From assembly GCF_000247815.1 (NCBI RefSeq), contig NC_021681.1, positions 12,340,567 through 12,404,566 on the forward strand: a DNA stretch of 64,000 nt, in the 5' to 3' direction. Positions 24,603 to 37,922 of this stretch are shown here, piece after piece (position 1 is the stretch's first letter; the number at the start of each line of letters is the position of its first letter). This stretch comes from Ficedula albicollis. Its lineage: Eukaryota; Chordata; Aves; Passeriformes; Muscicapidae. The translations under genes were made by a program, and so were the position numbers. The notes beneath the pieces were generated by a model. The model was not told the DNA's origin. It saw only the letters and a program-made list of their open reading frames with translations, and ran no database searches.

Positions 24603-26659
24603 GGAGGAATTTTACCAGAGGAGATCTCAGGCTATTCAAAGCTGCAAAAATTTGTGTGGGGAAATAGACTTCCTACAGATTCTTACCTAGAAAAGCTGGA
24701 ATCATGTAAACCCAGAATTACTCTCAATCTCTGCTCTGATGCTGTTCTTAGTGCTACTGGAAATTAGAGTCCTGAAGTACTTGTACTATCATTGAGGACC
24801 CTCTTATGTAAGGCATATCTTGTGCAATATCCCACTGAAGGACAAACTAATCCTCTGGAAGAACCTTTCTTTGGTTCCTTTTGGTTTATTTGGTACTTCT
24901 CTCTCTTCCAGTACAGAATTAAAATAGAAGACTCACAGGAAAAAAAACCCCAAAAGCATCTATGTCTAATTATTTGAATGACAGATGTCAGTGGGAACAG
25001 AATGACACAGAACCAAGAAGGAAATGGAGTCGAGGAGGCAGAGGGGAGATTACACAAGATGAGCTGAAGTCTAAAGTAAACATTTGTATCCTGCTTGAAA
25101 ACCCACTGCAGCCAGAAGTGTCTATCAAGTGACTCCAGTAAGCTCTAACACTGTCGTTTGCTTCATTTGCTGGCAGCAGACCAAGCTATATATTTACAGA
25201 TTCTGCAAAAATAGAGCTTATGCTGTCCTGCAGTACAGTCTCTATAGGGAGGTTATTGTTGTTGCTTAGGAAAAAAAACCAAACAGCTGAACGACTGAAA
25301 TTAAAATGATCCTTGGCTGTATAAAATTTAAGTCCTGCAATAGTAATTCAAGCAATTCTATTACACATATCCAGCTTTCTGATAGGCAATATTTGTGGAA
25401 ATACCTTTCTCATCAAAACCACATCCAGTTATAGCAGAAGCAAAAGAGAAAAGAAAGCTTTGTATGAATTTGGTATCAGAGCTGCCAATTTTATAGTAGC
25501 TACCATTCTCTAGGAATGGAAGTCATAATGACTAAACAAAATAAAACCAGTTAGATGGCTGAAATAGAAAAAGTCCTTTTAGAATATTATGCCTTTAGAC
25601 AATAATTGCCTCAGATGTTCTGCTAAAAGAAGACATACAGGATAAAGACAGAACTGAACATAATCATCATTCTATAAAGGACTATTGTAATGGGAGAAAA
25701 GTATAGCACAAGAGAGAACAATATCCACTTTCTAAAACCCTCAGTGCCAAATTAATCAAAATTATTAAAGATAGCCTAAAATCCAGGAAGAAGTTGTGTT
25801 TTTCTTAGCACAAAATGAGCTAATCTCAAGTCAAATACTTTTTGTGATCTCTACTGCACACTTCTGTCATGATTTCTTTCTCTGGCCTTGGTCCAAGCAT
25901 CTCAAAGACCACCACCATACTCCAAGATACACAAATTGAAATTCCTTTATTATATTTTAAATGCATGTCTAATCTTGCTTGCTTCCCATACTTTTCTTTA
26001 TATTACCTATAAAATATTTTCTTGGTTTTTCATTGCAAAATGGAATTTGAGTCCTTGTCCATTTCATGTTACTGATGAGAGATGTGATTTATTTACACAT
26101 TTTTTCCTTTTCAGCCATTTAGCAATGGTTTGCTCCATTTTTAATTCACTAAAATTTGAAGAAACTTGCACACTCTTCTGCACACTATCATCAGCATGTG
26201 AATTCACTTTGACCAAAAAACAGCTCAAAAATACAATTCTGTCTCCTAAACAAAAAAACAGTACTAAAAGAAACCTTTCATTTTATTGCAGCATTTCCAT
26301 GAACTGCTTCAATCTCCTTATATGTGCTTTATCAAATCCCTTTTCACAGATTGCTAAACAGAATGCTCTTCTGTACCTATTCTTTCAGTCTGATCACTTG
26401 TTCCTTTGAATATTTCCTTGATTACATTAATCTTTCACCATGTAGTCTCTGCTTCCAATGCTTTATTGGTTGTATTTGTAGGTCCCTGTTTTTTCTTATA
26501 TCTGCCCTGAAGTGCTGCTCTTTGCATCATCTTCCTATTTTCTTTGAATGGTTTTTAAGTGATCTTTATTTTTCTTCCTCTTCACCCACTGATTCTTTCA
26601 TCTTTATTAGCCAAGCATGTACCTCTTCCTACCCTCCCATTTAATCCTCTAATTGTATT
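24603..26659. other. Unique DNA, includes the longest open frame
   Basis: No transposon recognised. The longest open frame of the window (173 codons, plus strand, 25888-26409) opens with TTG. Its composition is that of AT- and pyrimidine-rich DNA (Leu, Phe, Ser, Cys), and it shows no domain. The 26440-26640 part is strongly pyrimidine-rich. I regard the region as non-coding. Confidence 0.6.
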
Positions 26660-26760
26660 TTTTCATGCTGGTTGGGGTGTAAACACCTTGGGTCAGTGAC
26701 CTGCCAGTGCTGTATCAAGTGCATTTTTAAGCAATTTTGTAGCACTGAAGAAGCACCAGT
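26660..26760 (+). mobile_element. Possible 3' tail of an ancient MIR or L2 element
   Basis: The string TGTAAACACCTTGGGTCAGTG followed by GACCTG and, about 50 bases on, TTTGTAGCAC resembles the shared MIR/L2 3' pattern (TGTAAGCTCCTTGAGGGCAG ... CAGCACCTAGCAC). Similarity is short and imperfect and no 5' part is seen. It could equally be chance. Confidence 0.25.
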
Positions 26761-27730
26761 CACACCCTGTGTGATATCAAGTGGTTCAGGGCATATCAAT
26801 TTTATGATGATGAATAGAAGTAGCAATTTCTATGTTTCTTGGCATTGCAGCAACTGTCACTATGTGGAAAGAATATTTCCCTAAGTTTCACCAAACAGAC
26901 CTATAAACCATAACTATGGCAGTAACTGAGGAAACATAAAACCTTAGCAGCTTTGGAATGGAGCCAATCATAAATACATACAAATGGTCTATTCCTGCTA
27001 AGAAAAAGAAAGCTATTTCACAGTGCTATCAGTCAGATTAATGTACCCCAAAAGTATTAAAATATGACAAGCTGAGCAGTTTTGATTCTCTTCTTAGAAA
27101 CTGTATCTGTAGTGTCCAAAATGCTATAGTAGGCATACACTTCAGTAACATGTCAGAAAAGTTATCACCTTCAGATCTGAAAGATGAACTGAAAATATTT
27201 CTCTACTGACATATTAGGCCAAATTTGTTCTTAATGCTTTTATTATATGGGGAAAATATGGATTTTACAGGATAATATGGGTCTATTAGAGCCACCAGTA
27301 TTATGTATTCACTCGTGATACAAGAATTTTGTCCAAGTGAAGCCACATTGACTTACTGAGAAAAATATCTGAATTTTTCCTATGACTGCTTGCAGTGAAG
27401 CCAAAGTTCATAGTTTTATTGATTAAAGGATTGTTTCTGTTTTCTGTTCAGCAGTGTAGATTAGGAGGAAATTGAAGCATAGCAAGGTGTGAATGAGGTT
27501 GAGAGCCTGGGGTTAATTTTGTAATTCATGCAGATTGCATTAGGGGAGCCTCTCAGAAACGTTTTCTCCTTATGTGTATAAGATTTTTATTCTGCACTGG
27601 TTTTCAGCTGCATCAGGAGGGCTGTGCCATAATGGATGGAGCTGCTCCATTGTCACCACAGGCAGGACTGGAATTACTGGGGGTGTCTGTCGTTGTGAAG
27701 AGCTCTTGAGCAGATGACCCTCCTGCAGAC
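26761..27730. other. Unique DNA, nothing recognised
   Basis: AT-rich DNA with no gene or clear repeat until the CR1 end begins. Confidence 0.6.
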
Positions 27731-27881
27731 GGTGGAGATGGATGTCAAAGGAACAAGATCTATGACTTAGAGGTATTTAAAACCTGTCAGGACACAGCTG
27801 TGACAAACATCATCAGTTTTGAACAGGGGTTGGCCTAGATAACATTTTGTGTTCCTTCAAACCTAAGTTATCCTGTGATTC
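27731..27881 (+). mobile_element. CR1 LINE 3'-end fragment
   Basis: The stretch follows the end of avian CR1 elements: a GAGGTATTTAAAACCTGTCAGGA-like block (consensus GAGATATTCAAAACCCGCCTGGA, last part of ORF2), then GGGGTTGGCCTAGATAACAT (consensus GGGGTTGGACTAGATGATCT), TTCCTTCAAACC (consensus CCTTCCAACCC) and a terminal TCCTGTGATTC, one degenerate unit of the CR1 8-bp tail repeat. Sense is the plus strand, so the 3' end is on the right. It is heavily 5' truncated, as most CR1 copies are, and carries many substitutions, so it is old and immobile. The left limit is uncertain by about 30 bases. Confidence 0.88.
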
Positions 27882-30800
27882 AGCTAGATTTTAGAAACAC
27901 GTCTCTTCTGCCATCATATGAATTTAATTCAGGAGTTTCCCACTAAACAAGTCTATCAGTTGGTAGTTCAAATTTTCACATTCATTTCAGGAAAATGTTT
28001 CTGTTTTTTAATAATTTTTTCCTACCATTAAAAAAAAATCAGTCAAATTCACACTTTGTGTGAAGTCATACAACCCCTCTGCTTGAGAGAGTCTGTAGTG
28101 CATACAGAAAGGGTCTGAAAGGGAGGATGCTGAAGGTTGCTTGAGCCATCAATTCCCATGGATGTGCTGATGGAGTAGTTGGAAGTAGAACCTGATACCT
28201 AGTGATGAGAAAAGAGGACCAGAGATTTATGATGAAAACAAGAAAACATCAGAGAGCCATTCACTGTCACATCAGGAAAAACAAATGTTGTTCATTACTG
28301 AACAGGCAGAAAGAAACTGGTGGCAGTTGACATGAACCATCCAACTTTTTGCTGGTTTTGACTTTTAGGTGCAATGATTGAGAGGATGAAGGAAGTGCTC
28401 CAGGTGGGGGTCCCATAACACTTAGCTCAGATACACAGCTGTGGGAAGAGAGGGACAGGACCCCTGTCCTGTGCAGAGCTCCAGCTTAGAGTGCTCTGGG
28501 CTGGGCTGCACTGCAACGTGTCCAGCTGAGTGGGAAGTGTTCTCAGTGCTGCAGGGTTATCCTGGTTTGCCCCCAGGATTTGATCACAGTGATGCAATTT
28601 CTAAAGAAAATGCATCACTGCCATATTCAGCTTCTCCAGCTCGTGCAGGGTATTTCCATTAGTTCATCAGTTTCTCCAGTGGGAAAATATTAGATGGGTG
28701 GGTTTTGACCTACAGTTTTAATTGTGTTCTGGATGGAACCCAAATAGTGGCCATGACATGACATTTGGTACGTTTTGGGACTATCACACCCCATGAATTT
28801 CCCCTCTGACTGCTACATATTAGCCACAGCTGAGATTTGTAAAGGCAATTTGCAGGAACTTCCATAGGATAAATGGAAGAAAGAGAAGCAGTTTCTGTAT
28901 AGTATTTCTGCAGGAGACGTGTGGTTTAGAACTTTTATTTCAGTCCTGGATCCATGGTAAGTCATTTTAAAGAATAGCAAGATTCAGGAGTGGGATTTAG
29001 CAGTTCCTTGGGCTCTTTGAAAAGACATAATTCTCTAAATTTTGCTAAGGTTGTTGACTACAGCATGCACTGAGATGGAAAACGAACATCAGGCTGTGAT
29101 TTTAACTTATGGATGGGATTCCAAGAGACTTGCCTTGCTTTGTGGGTTTTTTTTCCCCTTGACTTTTAGGGCCCTTTTCTCCTTAAATTATAATATTAGA
29201 TAATTTCACATTAACTTCAACATACTTGTCACTGGTATTAAGACATAGCTTATCTGCTTTTTTCCTGTTATTATAGCAATATTTCCACTATATTTTCCTT
29301 CAGCTGCATCTATGTTGGTGTCATGTTGTCTTTGTATTTCTTTTAAGCCATTTCTTAAAACATTCAAGGTAATTATCTTTTTCTTATTGGCCAATATAGC
29401 AATTCAAACATCTGGCACATTTTTCTTTTTATGTATTATTTTCAAAGCTTTTCCTTGAGTAATTTTTAGGCAGCTAGACCTATAGATCATTAATATTTTA
29501 GGACAAGCAATATTAATTTATAGGTGGATTTGGGGGTAAATCTGTCTGTCTGAATTCATTCTTCATCTGTGCACATATCACACTATGTCATGAAAGTCCA
29601 GAATGTGACTCTTTAGGACAGTGGTGACGTTTATTGGCAGTTGATATTGAAATAGATTAATTACTTGAATAACAAGGTTCATAATAATCCTTTTTCTAAC
29701 ATTACCTGGTATATTATTATCATCAAAGAGGTCTCTCTCCACTAAAGTAATTAAAAAAGGTCAAATTTTCCTAGCTGGTATTTTAATATCTTTTGGCAGT
29801 TCCTTCTATTTAAAGTATATTTTCATATGGTTTAATATGATATAATGATATTACCAGTGAGTTAATGTATCCAGAAAGCCAGCAGTTAGTCTACAAATAA
29901 TTATTTCTCTTTAAAATATAAATCTAAAATAAAAAAAAATCATGTTCATGTACTCCAATTGTTTTTGAAATTATGTAGTATTCTTTAAAGCCTCAAATGG
30001 GTCATTTTAATTATCTGGATAGAAAGATATATGCTTCTCCAGTAGATTAATGGATATTGAGTGTGTTTTTTCATCTTTTCTCTTTTTATATACCAGCAAA
30101 CTGTGGGCTATTTGCAATGATTTGATTTTCAGAATGATTAGTTATTTCTAATGTTCAATGAGTATGATGGTATACTTATATAAAATTGGAAACACTAAGG
30201 ATGATGCGTTGGCCAGAGGAAAATAAGGTACTAAATTAAATGAGGACTTGGTAATGAACTGGAAAATTAAGAATCTGAACTATAAATCATTCCTTTTGCT
30301 ATGACCCTGAATGTATACACCTTTTCACAAGGAAAATCACAAGGAAATCACAAGCATTGGAATAACGGCCAAAAAAGAATTTAAAATATCCCTGTGTCAC
30401 ACCCAATCAAAACAGATTTTGTTTTCTGTGAAGTTACCATATTTTATTGAACACCTCCACGGAGATATTAGAAATATATCATGATTTTAATATTGCAGTT
30501 AGATTACAGTTGGTAGATTCAAGGCTGACTTTATGTGTTTTTATTTAATCATGTCAATAAGTAGTTATTTCCTTAACATTTCCTCATGTTCATGAGCAGT
30601 TTAAAGAGCTACAGCTTTAGAGAGAGAGAGAGAGATGTAGTTTATTGTAGTTTCCTTATGGGCTGCATATTTTTTGCTTTAGAGACCTTTTTTGAATTTC
30701 TTGTTTGCAAATCCTACAGGGGTTTTCTAAAGCTCTAGAGAGGGTATAAAGATAAACTCAGGTCTTTTGTGAAACTTTATATATTTCCTAATGTTGAGAG

Positions 30801-31328
30801 CTGCAATTTAGGTTGTAATTACAGAGTCTTTTCTGCAGTGGAGTGTTGAATGTGCATGAAACTGCCAGTCCTGTGCACAGTAAATGCTGTTCCATAGTTA
30901 AAGCTGCAGCATTTAGAGTTAATTCATTACTCTCAATTTTTCTTCCCTAATGACACAACCTTTCAGAAGTACCCTCTTTTTGTTGCTTTTATACTTTGAA
31001 ACAAAGTTTGCTAACAGAGAATTGGATTTTCAGCATGATCAATAAAACTAAGACTAAACTACTCATAGATCCCCTCATTCACTTTTTCCTCACTGCTTTA
31101 AGATTCCCTTGAGTCCACTAAAACACCCAGCCAGACAAAGGGAACAGAAACATCTCATGTATAGGCTTGTCCATGATTGAAACTGTCTGTCCATGGCAGA
31201 ATTTCACAATGTTAGTGAGATCTAGGATTTTCTGCAGATCGTTCCTTCAGAGAGAAACTTTTGTTTTGGTGAGGAAAATTGTTGTTTAGAAAAACAGTGG
31301 TCATTGTATTAAGATAGGGATATGAAGA
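27882..31328. other. Unique DNA, no gene seen
   Basis: About 3.4 kb without recognisable gene or transposon. A short (AG)n run lies at 30619-30635. A mildly GC-richer patch at 28430-28660 carries a 73-codon frame with no known domain. Very AT-rich around 29700-30100. A triple repeat of TCACAAGGAAA-like words lies at about 30325-30355. Confidence 0.65.
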
Positions 31329-32050
31329 GTGAGTGTCCTGGATTCAAGTTGGGCAAGACTGGCTGCAGGCAAGGAGCCAGCTGGCTGCCCAAAGCTCTGC
31401 AGAGTAAGCCAGAGAGTGGGTTATAAACAGGGGAGAGCAATAACTGGGATGGGGAGAGCAAAAATGCATCAGCTCGTGAGGGATGAGCTGGAAGAACTCA
31501 CACTAGGTGCAGTGTTTTAGAGTGGTTGTTATTGTCAGGGAAGCCCAGAGGAGAGCACAGAGGAGGTTTAGAGAGCCATGGGCTGGGAAAGGAAGGGCTG
31601 AGTGAGGGTTGAGACAAAGGCTTTAGAGACAGCTCCTCTCTATGCCTGTGGTGGGCAGGACAAGGGGAAGAATTCTGCCTCGTGGCAAGAAATGGTGTTA
31701 GAAGGAACTGTCTGAAGAGGGAACACCAGCCTAGGCTGCATTTGGAGCTTGGTAAATCCTCACTGCTGAAGGTCTTTAATAGCAGGTCTGAGCAGAATCC
31801 ATGAGGAGTGTGCAGCCCAGGTGCTGTGTGAGCACAGCCTGAGCAGGGCAGGGCTCAGCTGCTGGGTGGATTTCTCCACTGAGGAAGGGGCTGGGACTGT
31901 GTCCCTTTGAACAGGTGACCTGCACTGAGTTACTGCCTGCAGACACCAAGGGCAAACAGCAGCAGCTGGGCTGGAGAGGCTTCTGTCTCAGTGTAAGCAG
32001 CCCTGCTGATCCTGCCCTGGCACAAAGGGATGAATCACATCAGCTCTAGA
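31329..32050. other. GC-richer, purine-skewed block
   Basis: About 720 bp with markedly more G than its surroundings and a plus-strand purine skew (many GGGAGAG, GAGGAG and AGCAG words), then returning to AT-rich DNA. CpG stays rare, so it is not a CpG island. The only ORF of note (63 codons, 31329-31520) has no domain. It may be an eroded transposon, a decayed LTR or a non-coding exon; I cannot tell which. Confidence 0.4.
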
Positions 32051-35000
32051 GGGGCATTTTAACCCTGTTTTTCACCAGCATTCCATGAGTAAAACTTTTA
32101 TTTTGCTCTAAAATCGGTCAACTTGCAAGCATATTCTAATAAAGTAACTCTTGACTGATGATTCTGGTAGCTGTACACCTTCCCCAGGTGCCAGTGGGAT
32201 AACTTTCTAACCAATAACAAATCCAGAAGGGGAAGAAATTGGCTAGAACACAGGGAAAGCCAGAATAGGAGATCACTGCTATTATTTCTTGTTTAGAAAT
32301 GCTTCCATCTCCAGCTAAATTGTTCTGAGGCAATGTCTGCATTTAGATATCACTTGTGCAAACAGTTCTTTTGCTAAGCTATTAGGGTGGGAGATAACAG
32401 TACAGATAAGTTCTGTGGGGGTGAAGCCTCTCAGAACTGAATCTAATTATTTACTTATCTTTCAGTCAGATAGTGCTGCAAGAGTTCATAGTTGTTTGCT
32501 AAAATAGTAATTTGAGTTGTCACCTTGCTTCTAAGCTATTAGCTGTTTCTAATACTAGGAATAATTTTCAGCATGTGACATCTAACCAGAAAGAATTCTG
32601 TCACTACAGATATTCCTTGGATGCCTAATTCAGGAAAATATCAAAGATCTTTTAATATCAGAAAATAACCAGGAAGATCAAATTTCTTCTTGCTGGAAGA
32701 AAATATAAATATGGGGCCACTTTAAAAGATAAAACAAAGTCAGCATGTAAATGCATTCATATAATACACCAAATTTAAAATTAACAACAGAGTATTGGGA
32801 AGAAAAAAAAATAATCCCAAATACCACAGTCTATTTATCAGATGTATGTAAAACACTGTATTTAACCTCCAGATTAAATGTTTCACCTGTCAGAACTGAA
32901 AGATATCAGTACATCTGGAATTTGGCCTCATATTTTACAGGTCAACCACAGGATTTATTCTACTCTCTGCTCTGTTGTCATGTTGAACATGTTCTACTCA
33001 CAAAACATTGGCAAGCTTCAGCTTGGAGAAGCCCCTGTGGAATTTATGCAAACACAGCTTTTAGTGGTTTATGGCTCATTTCACTGGGGTGGCAAGAATC
33101 ATCTTGCTGACCCAGATCAACCATCAAGAGATGCTCTAGCAAAATGAAGCATTTGAGACTTGTGCTGATAGAATTTTACATCTCTTTAACATCAAAACAG
33201 AGTGTTTTTTTAGTCTTTTTAAAAATAAGCCTCGGTAGTAGTAATAATAATATTGATATGAATAAAAACTAGCAAAGATATGTATGCACTGGAAGCTGTC
33301 TCTGTAGGAAAGTACATGTGTTGTGGGTTTCTGAGGTCTGATTCTTGTTTCTGCCTCCTGTTTCTTGTTTACAAAATCAGCTTTTCTTATTGCCTGGCAA
33401 ATCTAAGACCTGAGTCTCCCACTGAGTCTGTCAGCTTGTGCAGTCACTCTCCATCCAAGCAGGTCTGCAGACACAAAAACATCTTTCCCAGAGTGTTTGA
33501 CAGAGAATTGTGTACTATAAAGTTTCCCAGTCCCTTAAGGGGGGACAAGTGTTTACCCAACCCACATGAAATTACTTTTCCCCCAAACACACTTTAATAA
33601 TGAAGCAAAGTCAAGTTCATTGTAATCAAGCACAAAGCAAACCAATTCCCTGGTGCTTGGAAGCAGGTGCTGTGCAGGGAAACAGCAATAGCTACCTGCA
33701 GCTTTGGCTTAGCTTCAAGTTGTTTTCTTTGGACTGTGAACAGAACTATCAGGAGGATCTGCTCAGGTGTAAGAAATGGAGCTGATTCTCAGATAATTTG
33801 CCTTTCTCAAGCTGCTGTAGCCTTGTTAAAATGCAGTTTGGAGGTAAAGTCTTCCTGGGAATCTCAGGAGAGTGAATTTGTCTCTAGGGAATGAGGTTTA
33901 CTCTGACTCTTGATAATAAAATTCAGCAATAAAGTGCCTACTAATGAATTATTACTCTTGCACTGATAGCACTCGATGTGCAAAGGTACTCTGAATGCCA
34001 CTTCTGGATGACAGACTTCAGAAAATCTTAATGTTGATCTGTCCAATGTTAACCCAATCATACAAGACACACTTAATCCTACTTGGGCAGTAACCATTCA
34101 GATTTATTGTGTAAAGTTATCATCAACATACCACTCTAGTGTTATAGCTAGGAAACAATGCAAAACATGTTCACATTAGTAAAAACATTCATTACTAACT
34201 ATTGAACAGTGACTAACATTGGGGAGGACTTATCTGTGGATTTTCTATAGCTGAAAAATTTAAATTGTGTTACCCAGGCTGTTGAATTTAACAGAAAATC
34301 TTGTTGTTAGTAAACTAATTTCTTCTTTCTAAGTTTAATAGTGGCTGTCTAAAAAAATAAAGATCTAAAGAAGAATTTTGGTTTTGCTGGACATATTGGA
34401 CAGTGTAATAAATATTCTTGTGACTGTTTTATATAGTTCATATGTCAGTGTGGTAAAGATATATACTCTAAATAATAGTTTACCCTTGGCTTCAAGAACT
34501 TTCAACTCCAAAGATCAGATTCCCCATATTTTATGTTTATAGTTTTGAAATCTATTGAGTTATAAAAATGTAACACCTTGTACTTTGGTTGCCTGATAAA
34601 TTCACAATCTGGAAAATACAATTTAATTTAAGCTACAATTTAGTCTGGCTCTGCTAAGACAGATCATGAATCTTTTTATTAGCATCCTGGGTTTCCCCAA
34701 GCTGGGGAGTATGGTCTTCTTTCCTTGCTTTTGTCAATAGACAGATGGAGAGGGACAGTTCTACTTTATTCTCCTTTCCATTGCTTTGTTCTTCTGTTTT
34801 GTCGTCATTCTGTTCTGGGAACACTCCTCTCTGAGAGGAGTGGGCAATTTCTTAACAGGGTGAATCAACAGTGTTTTTGTCTGGTTCAGTATGTTAGGTC
34901 CATGAAGAAAGCAGAAGGAGGTAGGATACAACAAAAGAAGTTTCAAATTGAAAGTCTCAAGTGCAAAGAAATAATTTTTAAAATTTCTTCTACTGGAAGA

Positions 35001-36200
35001 AAGAGACTAACAATATATGGTAGCAGCACCAATTTGATATGGAGAAATCACAGTCACATTTCTGCAAGACTACTGTTATATTTTCATATACTAATGGAGT
35101 AATTTTAACCTCAGACAGTTAAAACACAATTAAATGCCACTTCAGTGATTACGTGATTTATGACTGAGCATGTACTACTGTCACTGAATACTCTGAAAGT
35201 GACACCTTCACTTCAGTCTCTCTCATGCATGAAAAGAATACATCACATTTTTAAAAGATGTAAATTTCTCTAGGTGCAGAAGTATTTAGAGATGTACTTT
35301 TATGTGACTATACATTTCCTAGCACTTCTAATACTGATCATGTTTTATGTATATGAAGGAAATGGGTAGAGGTTTCTACCTTTTTTTAGCTGCTGACTGA
35401 AAATCAGATAATGATGTCCTGTATTGTAGTGCTTTCCCATTTCATCTCTTACTCGCAGTTGTGGTTTTGGAAAATTCCTGACTAAAAGCTTTTCAACAAC
35501 TCTTTTCAAAAACTCACTTATTTACTGATGCTTCCAATTATATTGCATCCTCAGTTTTGGCTGAGCAAGAAGGGGAAAAAAGATGGATGGCAACTAATGG
35601 AAATGAAGTGTTCCTTCTAATTACATAATGCTAGAAATGAAAATTATTTGTTATGTTGTGACTTTAGGTCTTCATTTCAGTTCCAATAAGCCTTGCATAA
35701 AAAATCCCCTTATTCTGAAAGAGATTTGTTATAGCAGTGTAGCAGAACAGTTTATTAAAAGATATAAGATGCAAAAAATCTATGAGGTCTCTGGTAGCAT
35801 AAGACATGATTCAACAAATCTCCAATTTCTTCAAGAAATATATCTCCAGGGAGATAAAAAAAGATTTCAATAACAGTCACTTCTCCTTCATGTCTAGAGG
35901 AAAGCAGGCTTTATATGTTTGGGGCTTGTGTTTTTCAGGACTTTTATTAAAACATCTCAGTGCTCATGGCCTCGTGAACTTGGTGTGTGTGAGGACTGTC
36001 ACTGATGTTCTGCAGATGCTCTTTTGCATTTAAAACAAGCTGGTCTTCAGGGAACGATTCCAGATGCCCAAAATAAGTTTCTTAGAAGTTCAGGTGCCCT
36101 GCTCAACTTTTAATGTCTGTCTTTGCTGTGGGAAAATAGCCCCTGGAGAGACTGGACACCCTGGAGAGGTTTATACCTCACAGTACCCAGTAACTGGGAG
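32051..36200. other. Unique DNA, no gene seen
   Basis: About 4 kb of AT-rich DNA. Plus-strand frames of 119, 105 and 125 codons at 32751, 33280 and 34725 show no domain or signature I recognise. No transposon family recognised. Confidence 0.65.
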
Positions 36201-36280
36201 TGTTTGTGGGCAGTAAGTTTTGATCTGGCAACGCAATGGGTGTTTGTGGGCAGTAAGTTTTGATCTGGCAATGCAATAGA
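36201..36280. repeat. Two-copy tandem duplication, 40-bp unit
   Basis: TGTTTGTGGGCAGTAAG begins both copies (36201-36240 and 36241-36280). There is one C/T change inside the unit, and the last bases differ (GGG against AGA). The unit is not a multiple of three, so a frame would not be preserved. Confidence 0.93.
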
Positions 36281-37691
36281 GGGACAAATATCTAAAGCAA
36301 AAGGGAGAGGCAATCATTCATAAAGGATAGGTTTAGTGGACTCCTGGTTATCTGTCATTTTTTTGTTGTTGTTGTTATCTTCTAAAGGAGTTGGAATATT
36401 AAAAAATTGTATTAAGTAATTTTATTGTGCTTGCTCAATGGATGAGTGCTACAGACTGAACCTTTACAGTTTAGGCTCTCACCACTGAGAACAACCCCAG
36501 TGTTTACCATGAGGCATTTTCCAAAGCACATAAACTTGTTTGATGCTTGAAGCTGTAGGAGAAAGTCCAGTGAAGCTTCAGAGCTGATTCTCTATCCCAC
36601 ATTGACTTAATCAAAAAATAACCAAATTACAGCAAATCACTGAAAGGTCCATCACTAACTCCTGGACTGCCTCTGCCAGCTTTCAAGTCACTTTCCTGGT
36701 CCATGTTTATCTTCTGGGCACTATATACTGCAGAACTCAAGTAGACTGAAAACATCTAAAATAGGGCATAACTTGTTTTAAGAACCTAACTAAGGCTAGC
36801 ATGAGAAACTGCTGGTTTTTGTCTGTGGAGCTTGGTGAGCAGAGGGCATGCAGAACATCCACAGCACTGATGTATGTAGAAGACATTTGTTACTCCTCTA
36901 GAACCCTTCTGGAAACTCTTCTGGAAAAGTGTTGAAGCCTTTTGGAGTTGAGACTCATGGTTTGCCCTGACCTGTGGTTGTTTTTGAATAATGGGTGCAA
37001 AATGCTGACTTTCACACAAACTTACCATTGAAAGGCATTTTGATTCCATTTTCTGTCTAGATCCACATACAAAAATAAAACTAGGTCAAAGCAGGAGGTG
37101 CTCAGTTGTTGCAGGAAGCAATGTCAAACTTATTACTTTTTCATTTATTTCTGTCATTCTAGACTGAATTCCTCAGAGCTTGTTTATCAGCAGTACAGGG
37201 GTTTGCATTTTCATTTCTCATTGTAGTAAGGGGAACTTTAGACTTTTAAATAGCATCTCAATTACAGAATTTTTCTTTAAAAACTTGTCTGTTTTAATAA
37301 AAGTAGCTGATAAAATCAGTGGTGGATAGAATCAGTAATGTTTCAGTTACCTCTTAGAAAATATTAGACACTGTGAAAAAAGGTATTTTCCAGCCTCAGG
37401 GCTGATTTATACTAAGGGAAAGAAACATTTTCAAGATTTAAATAAATTTACCTAAAGGCCATAATAATCTAAATTTATAATCACCTCCATAACTAAACAC
37501 CCCTGCATACAACTTCTAGAAGTTTTTTCTAGCAGAAATTACTAACCTAAATTTGTAGATTTGAATATCTGCCCAAAATTAACTCTCTTTTGACATAAAG
37601 AATATTAAAACACCAAGAAAAAGTGCTTTAGACAAGGAGACTATTTTGTATTTCCAAACAATATGACTGTGATCAGACAGATTATTTTCTT
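36281..37691. other. Unique DNA, nothing recognised
   Basis: A short (TTG)n run lies at about 36362-36376. A small imperfect repeat (CTTCTGGAAA twice) lies near 36906-36930. Otherwise AT-rich and unremarkable. Confidence 0.65.
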
Positions 37692-37922
37692 AGAATCACA
37701 AAACCTATGGGACCTTCCTCAGGGCTGCTCCTCACCCCTGCTCTGCCCAGCCCCTGCCTGGGATTGCCCTGCCCCAGGGCCAGGACCTGGCACTTGGCTG
37801 AACTTCCTGAGGTTCACAGGGGCCACCTCTCCAGCCTGTCCAGGTCCCTCTGGGTGACATCCCTTCCCTGCAGCACCCTGACCACGCAGCTGGGCATCAT
37901 CAGCACACTTGCCAAGGTGCAC
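37692..37922 (-). mobile_element. CR1 LINE fragment, end of ORF2, antisense
   Basis: Read on the minus strand, this follows the post-reverse-transcriptase part of avian CR1 ORF2. The order is a region matching LSKFADDTKLCG, then a block matching RDAIQRDLDRLERWA (GGATGTCACCCAGAGGGACC here), then MKFNKAKCKVLHLG (CTCAGGAAGTTCAGCCAAGT here) and the GNPKHKYRLGGEW region. It lacks most of the element on both sides. TAGAATCACA at the left edge may be a trace of the 3' tail brought close by an internal deletion. It is GC-rich against an AT-rich background, as CR1 usually is. Overlapping ORFs on both strands are by-products. It is less decayed than the CR1 pieces at 47 and 54 kb. Confidence 0.9.

Noticed and set aside
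25888..26409. Longest open frame, 173 codons, plus strand
   Set aside because: It opens with TTG, not ATG; the composition follows pyrimidine- and AT-rich DNA; no domain is seen and no splice structure stands out.
26679..26700. TGTAAACACCTTGG resembles the start of miR-30
   Set aside because: Match limited to the first bases, no hairpin partner seen, and a MIR/L2 tail explains it better.
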